The notes under the pieces: model-generated
The model's database searches: none
Told to the model about the DNA's origin: nothing
The model's input: the letters and a program-made list of their open reading frames with translations, nothing else
Shown here: positions 51,262 through 60,094 of the stretch, piece by piece
Layout: every line of letters starts with the position of its first letter
Position numbering within the stretch: position 1 is the stretch's first letter
NCBI RefSeq assembly: GCF_003053745.1
Contig: NZ_QAYE01000009.1
Coordinates: 1 to 64,000 of the forward strand
DNA length: 64,000 bases
Direction: 5' to 3'
From: Sphingomonas faeni
GTDB taxonomy: Bacteria; Pseudomonadota; Alphaproteobacteria; Sphingomonadales; Sphingomonadaceae
Translations under genes and position numbers: made by a program

Positions 51262-52326
51262 TCATTTCACCGAATAGGGGATCGAGATCGTATAGGCCGT
51301 GCCGGCTGCCATCACCCCTTTCGGATTGAACTGGACGGCGGTGACCAGTCCCTGCGTCGCCGAATCGCCCGCGATAGGCTTGTAGCCCCACACGTCGCTG
51401 CCGCTGGCAAAGTCGACATCATCGCTAGTGTCCGAAGGCGACAGATACTTGAATTTCAGCCCCGTCGTGCCGGTCGTATCGCCAGCCTGCACGACCGGCC
51501 CCGACCCAGCACCGTCGCCATCCAGCGCCACGCGCAGTCCGGTGGGGGTAGGCAGCGTTACCGTCAGCGTATCGAGGTCGAGCGGTACGATGTCGGGATT
51601 CTCAATCTTCACGATCATGCGCAATTTCGAACCGGGAATGGCCTTGGGATTGTTGGTCGACGCGGACGCCTCCCAGGTGGTTCTCTGCGAGATCGAGACG
51701 ATCGCGCCTTTTTCGGCGACCGTCATCTTCATGTTGACGATCCCGCTTGCGCTGCCGGTATCGCTGAGCACGCAGACGTCGAGTCCGAGTACTTTTACCC
51801 CAAGCAACGTGCAGAACGACCAGTCCCATTTTACCTCGAAGTTGCCGGTATAGACGCCGGGTGCGAGGCGGGTCGTGCTTCGCGCCTTCAGGTATAGCGG
51901 TACGGCGGCGCGCGTGTTGGTCAACAGCGATGTCGTGCCGTTGATGATGGTTCGCGGCGTGCCGGCGGCCAGCTGGTTTTGCCCCCCTGAATCCGCGGCC
52001 AGCAGATAAGTGGCGGTCGCGCCAGCAGGAGATTTCAATGTGTAGACGGTACCGGACTTGACGGTAACGACCAGGCTGTCGCTACTCATCAAAGCCAGCA
52101 GCGGCGTGGAGTTGCAACCGAACGATCCGGTCATGGCCACGTACGGCATCGCCGACGGAAGCTTGTCGGTCGAGAATAATGCGGCTGGCGAAAAGGTGCC
52201 GAGGTCGACCGGCGGTACCGGTGGCGACCCTGCAGGTGGTGTTGGCGTTACGGCACATGCGGCCAAAGCGGGGGTTGCCACCAGACCGAGACAGAGTGCT
52301 ACGACCCCGGCCAAGCGCCTGATCAT
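51262..52326 (-). CDS. secreted protein with spore-coat-U-like (SCPU) region
   Basis: 354 residues from ATG 52326 (signal peptide RLAGVVALCLGLVATPALAACA); GTG 52365 with GAGGT before it is an equally possible start. Middle residues contain RAAVPLYLKARSTTRLAPGVYTGNFEV, a pattern of SCPU/Csu-pilin domains (VPLYGR...APGTYTD). The C-terminal half (LRMIVKIENPDIVPLDLDTLTVTLP to AYTISIPYSVK) looks like an additional Ig-like sandwich. Paired cysteines (CNSTP, FCTLLG, VCVL) suit the periplasm. No chaperone or usher is next to it, so a role as a solitary extracellular fibre or matrix component is only a guess. Confidence 0.65.
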   Translation of the reverse strand: MIRRLAGVVALCLGLVATPALAACAVTPTPPAGSPPVPPVDLGTFSPAALFSTDKLPSAMPYVAMTGSFGCNSTPLLALMSSDSLVVTVKSGTVYTLKSPAGATATYLLAADSGGQNQLAAGTPRTIINGTTSLLTNTRAAVPLYLKARSTTRLAPGVYTGNFEVKWDWSFCTLLGVKVLGLDVCVLSDTGSASGIVNMKMTVAEKGAIVSISQRTTWEASASTNNPKAIPGSKLRMIVKIENPDIVPLDLDTLTVTLPTPTGLRVALDGDGAGSGPVVQAGDTTGTTGLKFKYLSPSDTSDDVDFASGSDVWGYKPIAGDSATQGLVTAVQFNPKGVMAAGTAYTISIPYSVK

Positions 52327-52539
52327 ACGTATTGGCCTCAATCGCCGACCGTGATCGATATTCACCGCGTACCTCGCACCATGCTACCGGCGTAGCGCTA
52401 GGGGTAAGTCGTTAATGCGTTTTGAAGAACCGAAAACGGGTGTTTTCGCGCGTCGAAATGGCAGGCGATGGTCTTGCGGAGGCGCGTAAAACGTTCACAA
52501 CACGGTGATGACGATCATTCCTTCGCGACACCGCGCCCA

Positions 52540-53847
52540 ATGAGCGCACAGCCCCGCACGATCCTGATCGCGAGCGTCGCCACAGCCGCGCTCGCAGGGC
52601 TGTTGTTCGGCTTCGACACCGCGGTGATCGCCGGGGTGACCGGCGCACTCAAGGCCAAGTTCGCGCTCAGCGAGGCGTGGCTCGGTTTCACCGTGTCGTC
52701 CGCGCTCTGGGGTACGTTGATCGGCGCGCTGTTCATCGGCACGCTCGGCGATCGCTACGGCAGCCGCAACGTGCTGCGTATCCTCGCCTTTCTCTACGTC
52801 GTCACCGCGCTTGGCTGCGCGCTGGCGTGGAACTGGCACAGCTTCATCGGCTTCCGCTTCATCAACGGCATCGCGATCGGCGGCTCGTCGGTGCTCGCGC
52901 CCGCCTATATCGCCGAACTCGCACCGCCTGCGCAGCGCGGCAAGATGGTCGGCGGCTTCCAGTTCGCGGTCATCCTCGGCATCCTGCTCGCCTATGTCTC
53001 GAACGCGGTCATCGGTTCGCTCGATATCGGCGACGTCGAGTGGCGGTGGAAGCTCGGGATCGTCGCGGCACCGTCGCTGGTGTTCTTTGGCCTCCTGTTC
53101 CGTATCCCCAATTCACCGCGCTGGCTGCTCGCCAAGGGCCGCGACGTCGAGGCGAAGCAGGTGCTCGCGCTGGTCGGCATGAGTCCCGACGTCGCGCGCG
53201 CCGAACTCGATGCGCCCAAGGGCGATGCGTCGTTGTCGTGGACGCGCCACCGCAAGCCGATCACGCTCGCCTTCCTGGTCGCGATGTTCAACCAGTTCAG
53301 CGGCATCAACGCGTTCCTCTATTACCTCAACGACATCTTCAAGGCGTCCGGCGGCAGCCTGTCGCCCGACCTGCAAGCCGTGATGATCGGTGTCGCCAAC
53401 ATGGTCTTCACGCTGCTCGGGATGCTGTTGATCGACCGGATCGGCCGCCGCACGCTGCTGCTCTGGGGCTCGGCCGGCATGACCGCCGCGCTGACCGTCG
53501 GCGGGTTGGCGCTATTGGGAGTTCTGCCCAACTGGCTGCTGCTGCCGTCGCTCATCGTCTTCATCATGTTCTTCGCGCCGGGTTCGGGCGCGGTGATCTG
53601 GGTCTATATCTCCGAGGTCTTCCCGCAGAACGTCCGCGCGCGCGGATCGAGCATCGGGTCATCGAGCCACTGGGGCTGGAACGCGGTGATCGCGCAGGTC
53701 TTCCCCGTCGCCGCGGCATGGTCGGCAGGCGCGCCGTTCCTGTTCTTCGCCGCGATGATGGCGGTGCAGTTCGTGACCGTGTTCCTATACTTTCCCGAGA
53801 CCAAGGGCGTGCCGTTGGAGGAGATGGAAGCGCATATGTCGCGATAA
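52540..53847 (+). CDS. MFS sugar porter
   Basis: 435 residues with 12 membrane helices of the sugar-porter family. Helix 1 FGFDTAVIAGVTGAL, DRYGSRNVLR loop 2-3 motif, PESPRWLL-type segment (IPNSPRWLLAKGR), GINAFLYYLND in helix 7, DRIGRRTLLL, and the terminal PETKGVPLEEME. It probably imports a monosaccharide with H+ symport. ATG 52540 is at the family start; the upstream open frame is unlikely. It precedes a TonB receptor in the same direction, fitting uptake of a carbohydrate across both membranes, which is an inference. Confidence 0.92.
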   Translation: MSAQPRTILIASVATAALAGLLFGFDTAVIAGVTGALKAKFALSEAWLGFTVSSALWGTLIGALFIGTLGDRYGSRNVLRILAFLYVVTALGCALAWNWHSFIGFRFINGIAIGGSSVLAPAYIAELAPPAQRGKMVGGFQFAVILGILLAYVSNAVIGSLDIGDVEWRWKLGIVAAPSLVFFGLLFRIPNSPRWLLAKGRDVEAKQVLALVGMSPDVARAELDAPKGDASLSWTRHRKPITLAFLVAMFNQFSGINAFLYYLNDIFKASGGSLSPDLQAVMIGVANMVFTLLGMLLIDRIGRRTLLLWGSAGMTAALTVGGLALLGVLPNWLLLPSLIVFIMFFAPGSGAVIWVYISEVFPQNVRARGSSIGSSSHWGWNAVIAQVFPVAAAWSAGAPFLFFAAMMAVQFVTVFLYFPETKGVPLEEMEAHMSR

Positions 53848-53939
53848 GCCGCGCTTGTGACGAAAGCACCGCCGAACCGGCACAATCCTGCGACAATTGC
53901 CGCCTAATCGGCATGCTCGATCATCGGGGTGGAACGGGT

Positions 53940-56555
53940 ATGCGCAGTTTGGGTCTGGTTCTGGCAGTGAGCATGCCCGCAATGGCGGCCGCGCAACAGG
54001 CACCGTCGCGTCCCGCCGCCGCACCCGCCGCGCAAGCGCCCGAACAGGACGAGGGCGCCGAATCCGAGGAGATCGTCGTCACGGGATCGCGCAAGCTGCC
54101 GGGCGCGGTGATCGGCGACATCCCACCCGACCAGACGCTGGGCCAGGCAGAGATCCGGTCCTACGGCGTCAGCACGGTGTCGGACCTGCTCAACGAACTC
54201 AGCCCGCAGACCACCAGCGGTCGCGGCAGCGGCGGCGCGCCGGTCGTGCTGCTCAACGGCCGTCGCATCTCCAGCTTCAGCGAGATCCGCGACATCCCGA
54301 CCGAGGCGATCCAGCGCGTCGAGATCCTGCCCGAGGAGGTCGCGCTCAAATACGGCTATCGCGCGGACCAGAAGGTCGTGAACTTCGTCCTGCGCCGCCG
54401 CTTCCGCGCGGTTACCGCAGAGGCCGCCGACACGCAGGCGACCGAGGGCGGGGGCAATACCCCCAAGGGCTCGCTCGACATGCTCAACATCGCCCGCGAT
54501 CGCCGGCTCAACTTGCACGTCGAATATACGTCGAGCGAACCGCTGACCGAGTCGCAGCGCGACATCCTCCAGCCTCAGCGCACCGCGAACAGCGCGCTCG
54601 GCGTGGACGGCAATGCCGTCGACCAGCGGCCGTTCCGCACGCTCCAGTCCGCGACCAGCACCTTCACCGCGAACAGCGTCTATGCCCGCAACATCTTCGG
54701 CAACATCGGCGCGACGATCAACGGCCGCCTCGAATCGACCGACAGCCGCAGCCTCAACGGCTTGCCCGTCGTCGCGCTGACACCGTTCGGCAGCATTACG
54801 GCCATCAACCGCGCGATCGAGGACGACGGCGTCCTGCCGTTGACCCAGCGCACCTCCTCGATCGCCGCGCATCTCGGCACCACGCTCAACGGCGATATCG
54901 GCACGTGGCGCTGGAACGTGACGGGCAATTACGACCGCAGCGACACGCAGACCTTCACCGAGACGGGCCTCGACGCGAGTGCCTTCAATGCCCTCATCCG
55001 CGCCGGCGATCCGACCGCCAACCCGTTCGGCCGCTTGAGCGCGAGCGACTTCGGTGCACTGCCCGGCAACCGCGCCTATGCGACGCAGAGCACCGGTGAA
55101 CTCGATGCGGTCGCGAACGGCAATCTCTTCTCGCTGCCCGCAGGCTCGGTCTCGACGACGATCAAGCTCGGTGCCGAAACCGCCGATTTCAAAAGCCGCT
55201 CGTACCGTACCGTCAACCTCCTGGGGGTCGATACGCAGGGGCGGGTGTCGCGCGACACGGTCAATGGCCAGGTCAATGTCGACGTGCCGCTGACGAGCCG
55301 GTCGAAGGACGTGTTGCCGTTTCTCGGCACGCTGTCGGCGAACTTCAACCTTGCCGAGGACCATCTGTCGGACTTCGGCACGCTGCAAACGCTCGGCTAC
55401 GGCGCGAACTGGTCGCCGATCGAGGGCGTGCGCGTGATCGCCTCGGTAACCGACACCGACGAGGCACCGACCGCACAGCAACTCGGCAACCCAGCGATCA
55501 CCACCCCCAACGTCCGCGTGTTCGATTACGTGCGCGGCGAGACCGCGATCGTCACGACGATCAGCGGCGGCAATCCGGGGCTGGTCGCGGACAACAACCA
55601 CGTCAAGAAAGTCGGGCTGACCCTGAAGCCCTGGTCGGCCAAGGACCTGTCGATCACCGCCAACTATGTCGAGAGCCGGGTCGACAACCCGATCGCGGCG
55701 TTCCCCGCCGTCACGGCGGCGATTGCGGACGCATTCCCCGGTCGCTTTCAGCGCGATTTAGAGGGCAATTTGTTGCAGGTTGATCGCCGGCCGATCAATT
55801 TCGCGCGCAGCGATCGCTCCGAACTGCGCTGGGGGATCAACTTCTCCGCGCCGCTCAAGTCGAAGATCCAGCGTGAACTCGAGGCCTATCGTGCCGGCAC
55901 CGGTCCCAACCCGTTCGAGGGTCTGCAACCCCCCGGCGGCCGTCGTCCCGGTGGCGCAGGCGGCGATGGACCGCGCGGTGACGGTGCGCGTGCCGGTGGT
56001 GGTCCAGGCGCAGGTGGCCCCGGCGGCGGCGGCGGACGTGGCTTCGGCGGACGTGGCGGGCAGGCCGGCGGCCGCATCCAGTTCGCGGTTTACCACACCT
56101 GGCACTTCACCGACCGCGTCCTCGTCGCAGACGGCGGCCCGAGCCTGAACTTGCTGAACGGCGACGCGATCGGCAACAGCGGCGGGCAGGCGCGTCACGA
56201 GTTGGAGGCGCAAGCCGGGTACACCAACAACGGCCTCGGCGCGCGGATCTCCGCCAACTACGCGACCGGCACGCGCGTCAACGGCGGCACGACCGCCGCA
56301 CCCGAGACGCTCAACTTCGGCGGCCTCGCCACCGCCAACGCGCGGCTGTTCGCCGATCTCGGCCAGCGCCTCGAATGGGTGAAGGCGCATCCATGGCTGC
56401 GCGGCATGCGCGTCAGCCTGTCGGTCGACAACGTCTTCAACACCCGCCAGCGCGTCACCGACGCGACCGGCATTGTGCCCAACACCTACCAGCCCGACTA
56501 TCTCGACCCGCTCGGCCGCACCGTCCGCCTCAGCATCCGCAAGCTGTTCTTCTAA
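53940..56555 (+). CDS. TonB-dependent receptor with glycine-rich insert
   Basis: 871 residues; signal peptide MRSLGLVLAVSMPAMAAAQ. The plug begins EEIVVTGSRKLPGAVIGDIP and has VSDLLNELSPQTT, GGAPVVLLNGRRISS, LPEEVALKYGYRADQKVVNFVL. The barrel ends with LGRTVRLSIRKLFF, a terminal Phe as in outer-membrane barrels. Residues about 680-725 form a Gly/Arg-rich tract (GGAGGDGPRGDGARAGG and GGGGRGFGGRGG), unusual for a barrel loop. ATG 53940 gives the signal peptide; ATG 53913 is possible. It lies 92 bp after the sugar porter, so a linked carbohydrate substrate is plausible. Confidence 0.9.
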   Translation: MRSLGLVLAVSMPAMAAAQQAPSRPAAAPAAQAPEQDEGAESEEIVVTGSRKLPGAVIGDIPPDQTLGQAEIRSYGVSTVSDLLNELSPQTTSGRGSGGAPVVLLNGRRISSFSEIRDIPTEAIQRVEILPEEVALKYGYRADQKVVNFVLRRRFRAVTAEAADTQATEGGGNTPKGSLDMLNIARDRRLNLHVEYTSSEPLTESQRDILQPQRTANSALGVDGNAVDQRPFRTLQSATSTFTANSVYARNIFGNIGATINGRLESTDSRSLNGLPVVALTPFGSITAINRAIEDDGVLPLTQRTSSIAAHLGTTLNGDIGTWRWNVTGNYDRSDTQTFTETGLDASAFNALIRAGDPTANPFGRLSASDFGALPGNRAYATQSTGELDAVANGNLFSLPAGSVSTTIKLGAETADFKSRSYRTVNLLGVDTQGRVSRDTVNGQVNVDVPLTSRSKDVLPFLGTLSANFNLAEDHLSDFGTLQTLGYGANWSPIEGVRVIASVTDTDEAPTAQQLGNPAITTPNVRVFDYVRGETAIVTTISGGNPGLVADNNHVKKVGLTLKPWSAKDLSITANYVESRVDNPIAAFPAVTAAIADAFPGRFQRDLEGNLLQVDRRPINFARSDRSELRWGINFSAPLKSKIQRELEAYRAGTGPNPFEGLQPPGGRRPGGAGGDGPRGDGARAGGGPGAGGPGGGGGRGFGGRGGQAGGRIQFAVYHTWHFTDRVLVADGGPSLNLLNGDAIGNSGGQARHELEAQAGYTNNGLGARISANYATGTRVNGGTTAAPETLNFGGLATANARLFADLGQRLEWVKAHPWLRGMRVSLSVDNVFNTRQRVTDATGIVPNTYQPDYLDPLGRTVRLSIRKLFF

Positions 56556-56577
56556 CGGGGACTAAGGTCGCCGCGGA

Positions 56578-58677
56578 TCACTGGCTCAGGCGGACCGACA
56601 GCCGGACCGTCCGCGGCGCCCCCGGGAAGATCCACACCGGGCTGTACGAACTCTGCGCGAACCGGGCGTCGAACAGATTGTCGGCCTCGGCGCGCACCGA
56701 CAGGCGCCGCGAGACCGCGTATTCGACCGCCGCCTTGGCCTTCAAATAGTCGGGCAGGACGAGCCCGCTGGTGTCGATCGCCCCGGCGCGCTTGCCGACA
56801 TAGCTCGCCCCTGCGCTGACCGAGGGCCCGCGCCCCTCGTCGTCGAGGAAGCGCCCGATCGCGAACAATGTCGCGGCATGTTCGGGCACGTTCAACACGC
56901 GGTCGGTCGCGAAGATGCTGTCGTCGGTCCGCGCGCGCGTCCAGGCATAGTTCGCGACGACCTGCCACTGCTTGGCAAGGCGCACCGACGCGTCGAACTC
57001 GATGCCCTTGCTCGACAGCTTCCCGACCGGCGCGAGGAAGTTCGGATCGACCGGGTCGTTGGTCAGGATGTCGCGCTTGGCGATGTCGAAATACGTCACC
57101 GCGACGTCGATGCCCGGCAGCGCAGCGGTGCCACCGATCTCGTATCCCTTGCCGCGTTCGGGTGAGAAGCCCTGGTTGTCACGCCCCGTGCCCGAGTTGA
57201 GCAGGAAGCTCTCGCCCCAGTTCGCATGGACCGCAAAGACGTCGCTCAGCGCGTAGCGGCCACCCAGCCGGAAGTTCACCGGCTCGTCGACCGTGCGCCC
57301 GACCACGCCGGTACGGTTGTTGCGGATCTGCTGGCGATACGCGTCGAAGCGGACGCCGCCGGTCAGCGTGAACCGATCGGTCACGTCCCACATGTCCTGC
57401 GCATACAGCGTGGCGGACCGCCGCGTCTCGTCATTGTCCGTGAACGGCGCCAGCGGCAGCGCCTGCCCGCCGTAGACCGGCGCGAACACGTCGATCGCAT
57501 ACGGGTTGGCCGCGGTCGGGTTCCGCCGCAACAGCCCCTCGTGATAGTCGAGCGTATAGCCCTTCACGCCGACGCTGGCACGGTGCGCGCCGAATCGTCC
57601 GGTCAGTTCCAGCCGCGCGGACAGGTCGTCGACGGTGTAGTCGCGCGCGCGTCGCTGGCGCCACAGCGTCTGGCCGCCGACGAGCCGCGACTGGTCGGAC
57701 GAGAACCCACGGAGCGATCCCGTCCGCCAGGCCACGCCGCCGTTGAGCGAGATACGGTCGTCGAGCCGCGCCTCGCCGGTCAGCTGGTGTCGCTGGTTGC
57801 GAAACCGCGTCGTCCCGTCGCCGGGCTCGCCGTAGAAGCGCGATCTTGGCAGCGCGTTGGCGTCGCCGCCGATCGCCGGGATGCCGCGGTCGAACGGCGC
57901 GTCGAACCGCGTGATCTCGCCGACATAGGTCAGCCGAAGGCCATCGCGCGGCGCCCAGGTCAGCGAAGGCGCGACGACGCGGCGACGCAACGGCACGAAA
58001 TCGCGCCAGCCATCGCTGTCCTCGGTGGCAACGACGATCCGCGCCGCGATCGTGTCGGACAGCGGACCGGTTGCATCGATCTCGACGCGGCGCGTATCGA
58101 ACGAGCCATAGGTAAGCGTCGCGGTCGCGCCAGGCGTGAAGCGCGGAGTCTTGCTGACGATGTTGACGCGACCGCCCGGATCGATGTCGCCGAACAGCGC
58201 GCCGGCCGGACCCTTCAACACCTCGATCCGCTCGGTCGTCGCCGGATCGCGCGGTGGCGCGAGGCCACGATTGGCGAGGAACCCGTCGACATAATATTCG
58301 GCGCCGCCGTCGGGCGTGCCGAGGAACCCGCGGATCGCGAAATTGTCGAGGAAGCCGCCGCGGTTGTTCTGGTTGCTGACGCCGCTGACGAGCTCCAGCG
58401 CGTCGCCGAGCCGGTACGTCCCCGCCGCGGTGAGCAGGTCGCGTTCGAGCGAGCGACTGGATTGCGACATGCGTTCGGTGGCGAGGTCGGACGACAGGGT
58501 CCGATCCGCCCGCGTGCTGCGCGTACCGAGAACGACGATCGTCTCGGCCTCGTCATCGACCCGTCGTTCCTCGCGCTCCGGCTCGCGGTCGGTCTTGTCC
58601 TGCGCCTCGGCAGTAACGGGGCAGGCGAGCAGCAGAAAAATGCTGGCGAAGGCGATCGATCGTGGACGCGTCGACAA
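56578..58677 (-). CDS. TonB-dependent siderophore receptor
   Basis: 699 residues of the FhuA/FoxA/FpvA-type siderophore receptor group. Signal peptide (ACPVTAEAQ), plug with ETIVVLGTRSTRADRTLSS, DALELVSGVSNQNNRGGF, AIRGFLGTPDGGAEYYVDG, RIEVLKGPAGALFGDIDPGG and VNIVSKTP, then the barrel to VRLSVRLSQ. The conserved GPAGALFG and PGGRVN loops are diagnostic. The start is TTG 58677 with GAAGG upstream; no ATG lies nearby in frame. It is divergent from the DUF1624 gene across 57 bases, in the middle of which is an 11-bp palindrome (58700-58710). Confidence 0.93.
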   Translation of the reverse strand: MSTRPRSIAFASIFLLLACPVTAEAQDKTDREPEREERRVDDEAETIVVLGTRSTRADRTLSSDLATERMSQSSRSLERDLLTAAGTYRLGDALELVSGVSNQNNRGGFLDNFAIRGFLGTPDGGAEYYVDGFLANRGLAPPRDPATTERIEVLKGPAGALFGDIDPGGRVNIVSKTPRFTPGATATLTYGSFDTRRVEIDATGPLSDTIAARIVVATEDSDGWRDFVPLRRRVVAPSLTWAPRDGLRLTYVGEITRFDAPFDRGIPAIGGDANALPRSRFYGEPGDGTTRFRNQRHQLTGEARLDDRISLNGGVAWRTGSLRGFSSDQSRLVGGQTLWRQRRARDYTVDDLSARLELTGRFGAHRASVGVKGYTLDYHEGLLRRNPTAANPYAIDVFAPVYGGQALPLAPFTDNDETRRSATLYAQDMWDVTDRFTLTGGVRFDAYRQQIRNNRTGVVGRTVDEPVNFRLGGRYALSDVFAVHANWGESFLLNSGTGRDNQGFSPERGKGYEIGGTAALPGIDVAVTYFDIAKRDILTNDPVDPNFLAPVGKLSSKGIEFDASVRLAKQWQVVANYAWTRARTDDSIFATDRVLNVPEHAATLFAIGRFLDDEGRGPSVSAGASYVGKRAGAIDTSGLVLPDYLKAKAAVEYAVSRRLSVRAEADNLFDARFAQSSYSPVWIFPGAPRTVRLSVRLSQ

Positions 58678-58699
58678 AAAATGTTGCCTTCTCTGTGAT

Positions 58700-58710
58700 G
58701 ATGTAACATC
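58700..58710. promoter_or_regulatory. 11-bp palindrome between two divergent genes
   Basis: GATGTAACATC, a perfect 5-1-5 palindrome centred between the TTG start codons of the siderophore receptor (58677) and the DUF1624 gene (58735). Position fits an operator, for example for iron control, but it does not match a Fur box. Tentative. Confidence 0.35.
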
Positions 58711-58734
58711 GCGATTGGCGGAGGTGCTTCGATC

Positions 58735-59976
58735 TTGTCAACCGTTTTCAGTCCAATGCCCAACGTCGCCGGAACGCCGGCCGCGGCGTCCGATACCCAT
58801 GTGGAAGCTCCGACGGGCGCGCAGGCCAAGCGGTCGCGGATCGTCTCGGTCGATGCGCTGCGCGGGTTCGTCATGCTGCTGATGCTCGTCGATCACACCC
58901 GCGAACTCTTCTATTACCCTATGCAGGTGAGCGACCCGATGGCGTTGCCCGCGACGCCGCCGACCCTGTTCTTCACGCGGCTCACGGCGCATCTGTGCGC
59001 GCCCGTCTTCGTGCTGCTGACCGGGCTCGCGGCATCGTTATACGCGGACTCGCGCGGCGGAGATGCTGGCGGCGGCAGGGCAGCGGCGTCGTCGTTCCTG
59101 CTGAAGCGCGGGCTGTTCCTCGTCGCGCTCGAAGTGACGGTCGTCAATTTCGCCTGGTCGTTCGATTTCACCCCCGCGATCGTCTATCTCCAGGTGATCT
59201 GGGTGATCGGGCTGTCGATGATCGCTCTGGCGGCGCTAATCCATCTTCCGCGCATCGCCGTGCTCGTCCTAGGGCTGGCGATCGTGCTGGGCCACAATTT
59301 GCTCGATCCGATCACGTTCACACCCGACCAGCCTGGGTATGTCGCGTGGAGCGTGCTGCACGACCGCGGGTTCATCGACCTGCAGTTCGGCGCAAGGGCG
59401 CGGACGTCCTATCCGTTGCTGCCCTGGATCGGCGTCATCGCGCTCGGCTGGTCGATCGGGCCGTGGTTCGCGCGCGGTGTCGACCGGGATGTCCGTCGCC
59501 GCCGCCTGATGATGACCGGCGCTGCGGCGCTCGCGCTGTTCGCGGTGCTGCGCGCGCTCAGCGGCTACGGCGAACCACTGCCGTGGCAGGTCGGCACGAC
59601 GCCGCTTGCAACGGTCATGAGCGTTCTCAACCTCACCAAATATCCGCCGTCCGCGGACTTCATCCTGCTCACGCTCGGCATCGGCATGCTGCTTCTGGCG
59701 GCGTTCGAGCGCACATCGGCGCGGTTGAACGGCGTGCTGGTGGTGTTCGGATCGGCGCCGTTGTTCTTCTACATCCTACACCTCTATTTGCTCCACGGCG
59801 TGAACAGCCTGACCGGTGCGGTGACGGGCGGTGCGATCAAGGGGCTGGTCAGCGTCCCGAACGTCGCGTCGATCTGGCTCGTTGCCGCCGCCGCCGCCGT
59901 GCCGTGCTGGTTCGCGTGCCGGTGGTTCGGACGGTTCAAACGGACCCATACCGGCTGGTGGTGGCGGTACCTGTAA
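58735..59976 (+). CDS. DUF1624 / heparan-alpha-glucosaminide acetyltransferase-like membrane protein
   Basis: 413 residues. A cytoplasmic leader of about 30 residues is followed by RIVSVDALRGFVMLLMLVDHTRELFY, the D-x-LRG-x4-M-x2-D-H motif of the DUF1624/HGSNAT family, and about ten membrane helices (LTAHLCAPVFVLLTGLAASLY; FFYILHLYLLHGVNSL). Relatives transfer acetyl groups across membranes; substrate here unknown. TTG 58735 has GGAGGT 9 bases upstream, which favours it over ATG 58756. Divergent from the siderophore receptor. Confidence 0.85.
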   Translation: MSTVFSPMPNVAGTPAAASDTHVEAPTGAQAKRSRIVSVDALRGFVMLLMLVDHTRELFYYPMQVSDPMALPATPPTLFFTRLTAHLCAPVFVLLTGLAASLYADSRGGDAGGGRAAASSFLLKRGLFLVALEVTVVNFAWSFDFTPAIVYLQVIWVIGLSMIALAALIHLPRIAVLVLGLAIVLGHNLLDPITFTPDQPGYVAWSVLHDRGFIDLQFGARARTSYPLLPWIGVIALGWSIGPWFARGVDRDVRRRRLMMTGAAALALFAVLRALSGYGEPLPWQVGTTPLATVMSVLNLTKYPPSADFILLTLGIGMLLLAAFERTSARLNGVLVVFGSAPLFFYILHLYLLHGVNSLTGAVTGGAIKGLVSVPNVASIWLVAAAAAVPCWFACRWFGRFKRTHTGWWWRYL

Positions 59977-60094
59977 GGCGTACGATGTACCGTCGAGAAC
60001 CTCCTCGAAATTCGATATATCTATCTGTTGCCCGGCGACAAAGCGTGGCTATGCTGCGACGATATCATTCTGAAACACGGGGTAATGTTCGCAT

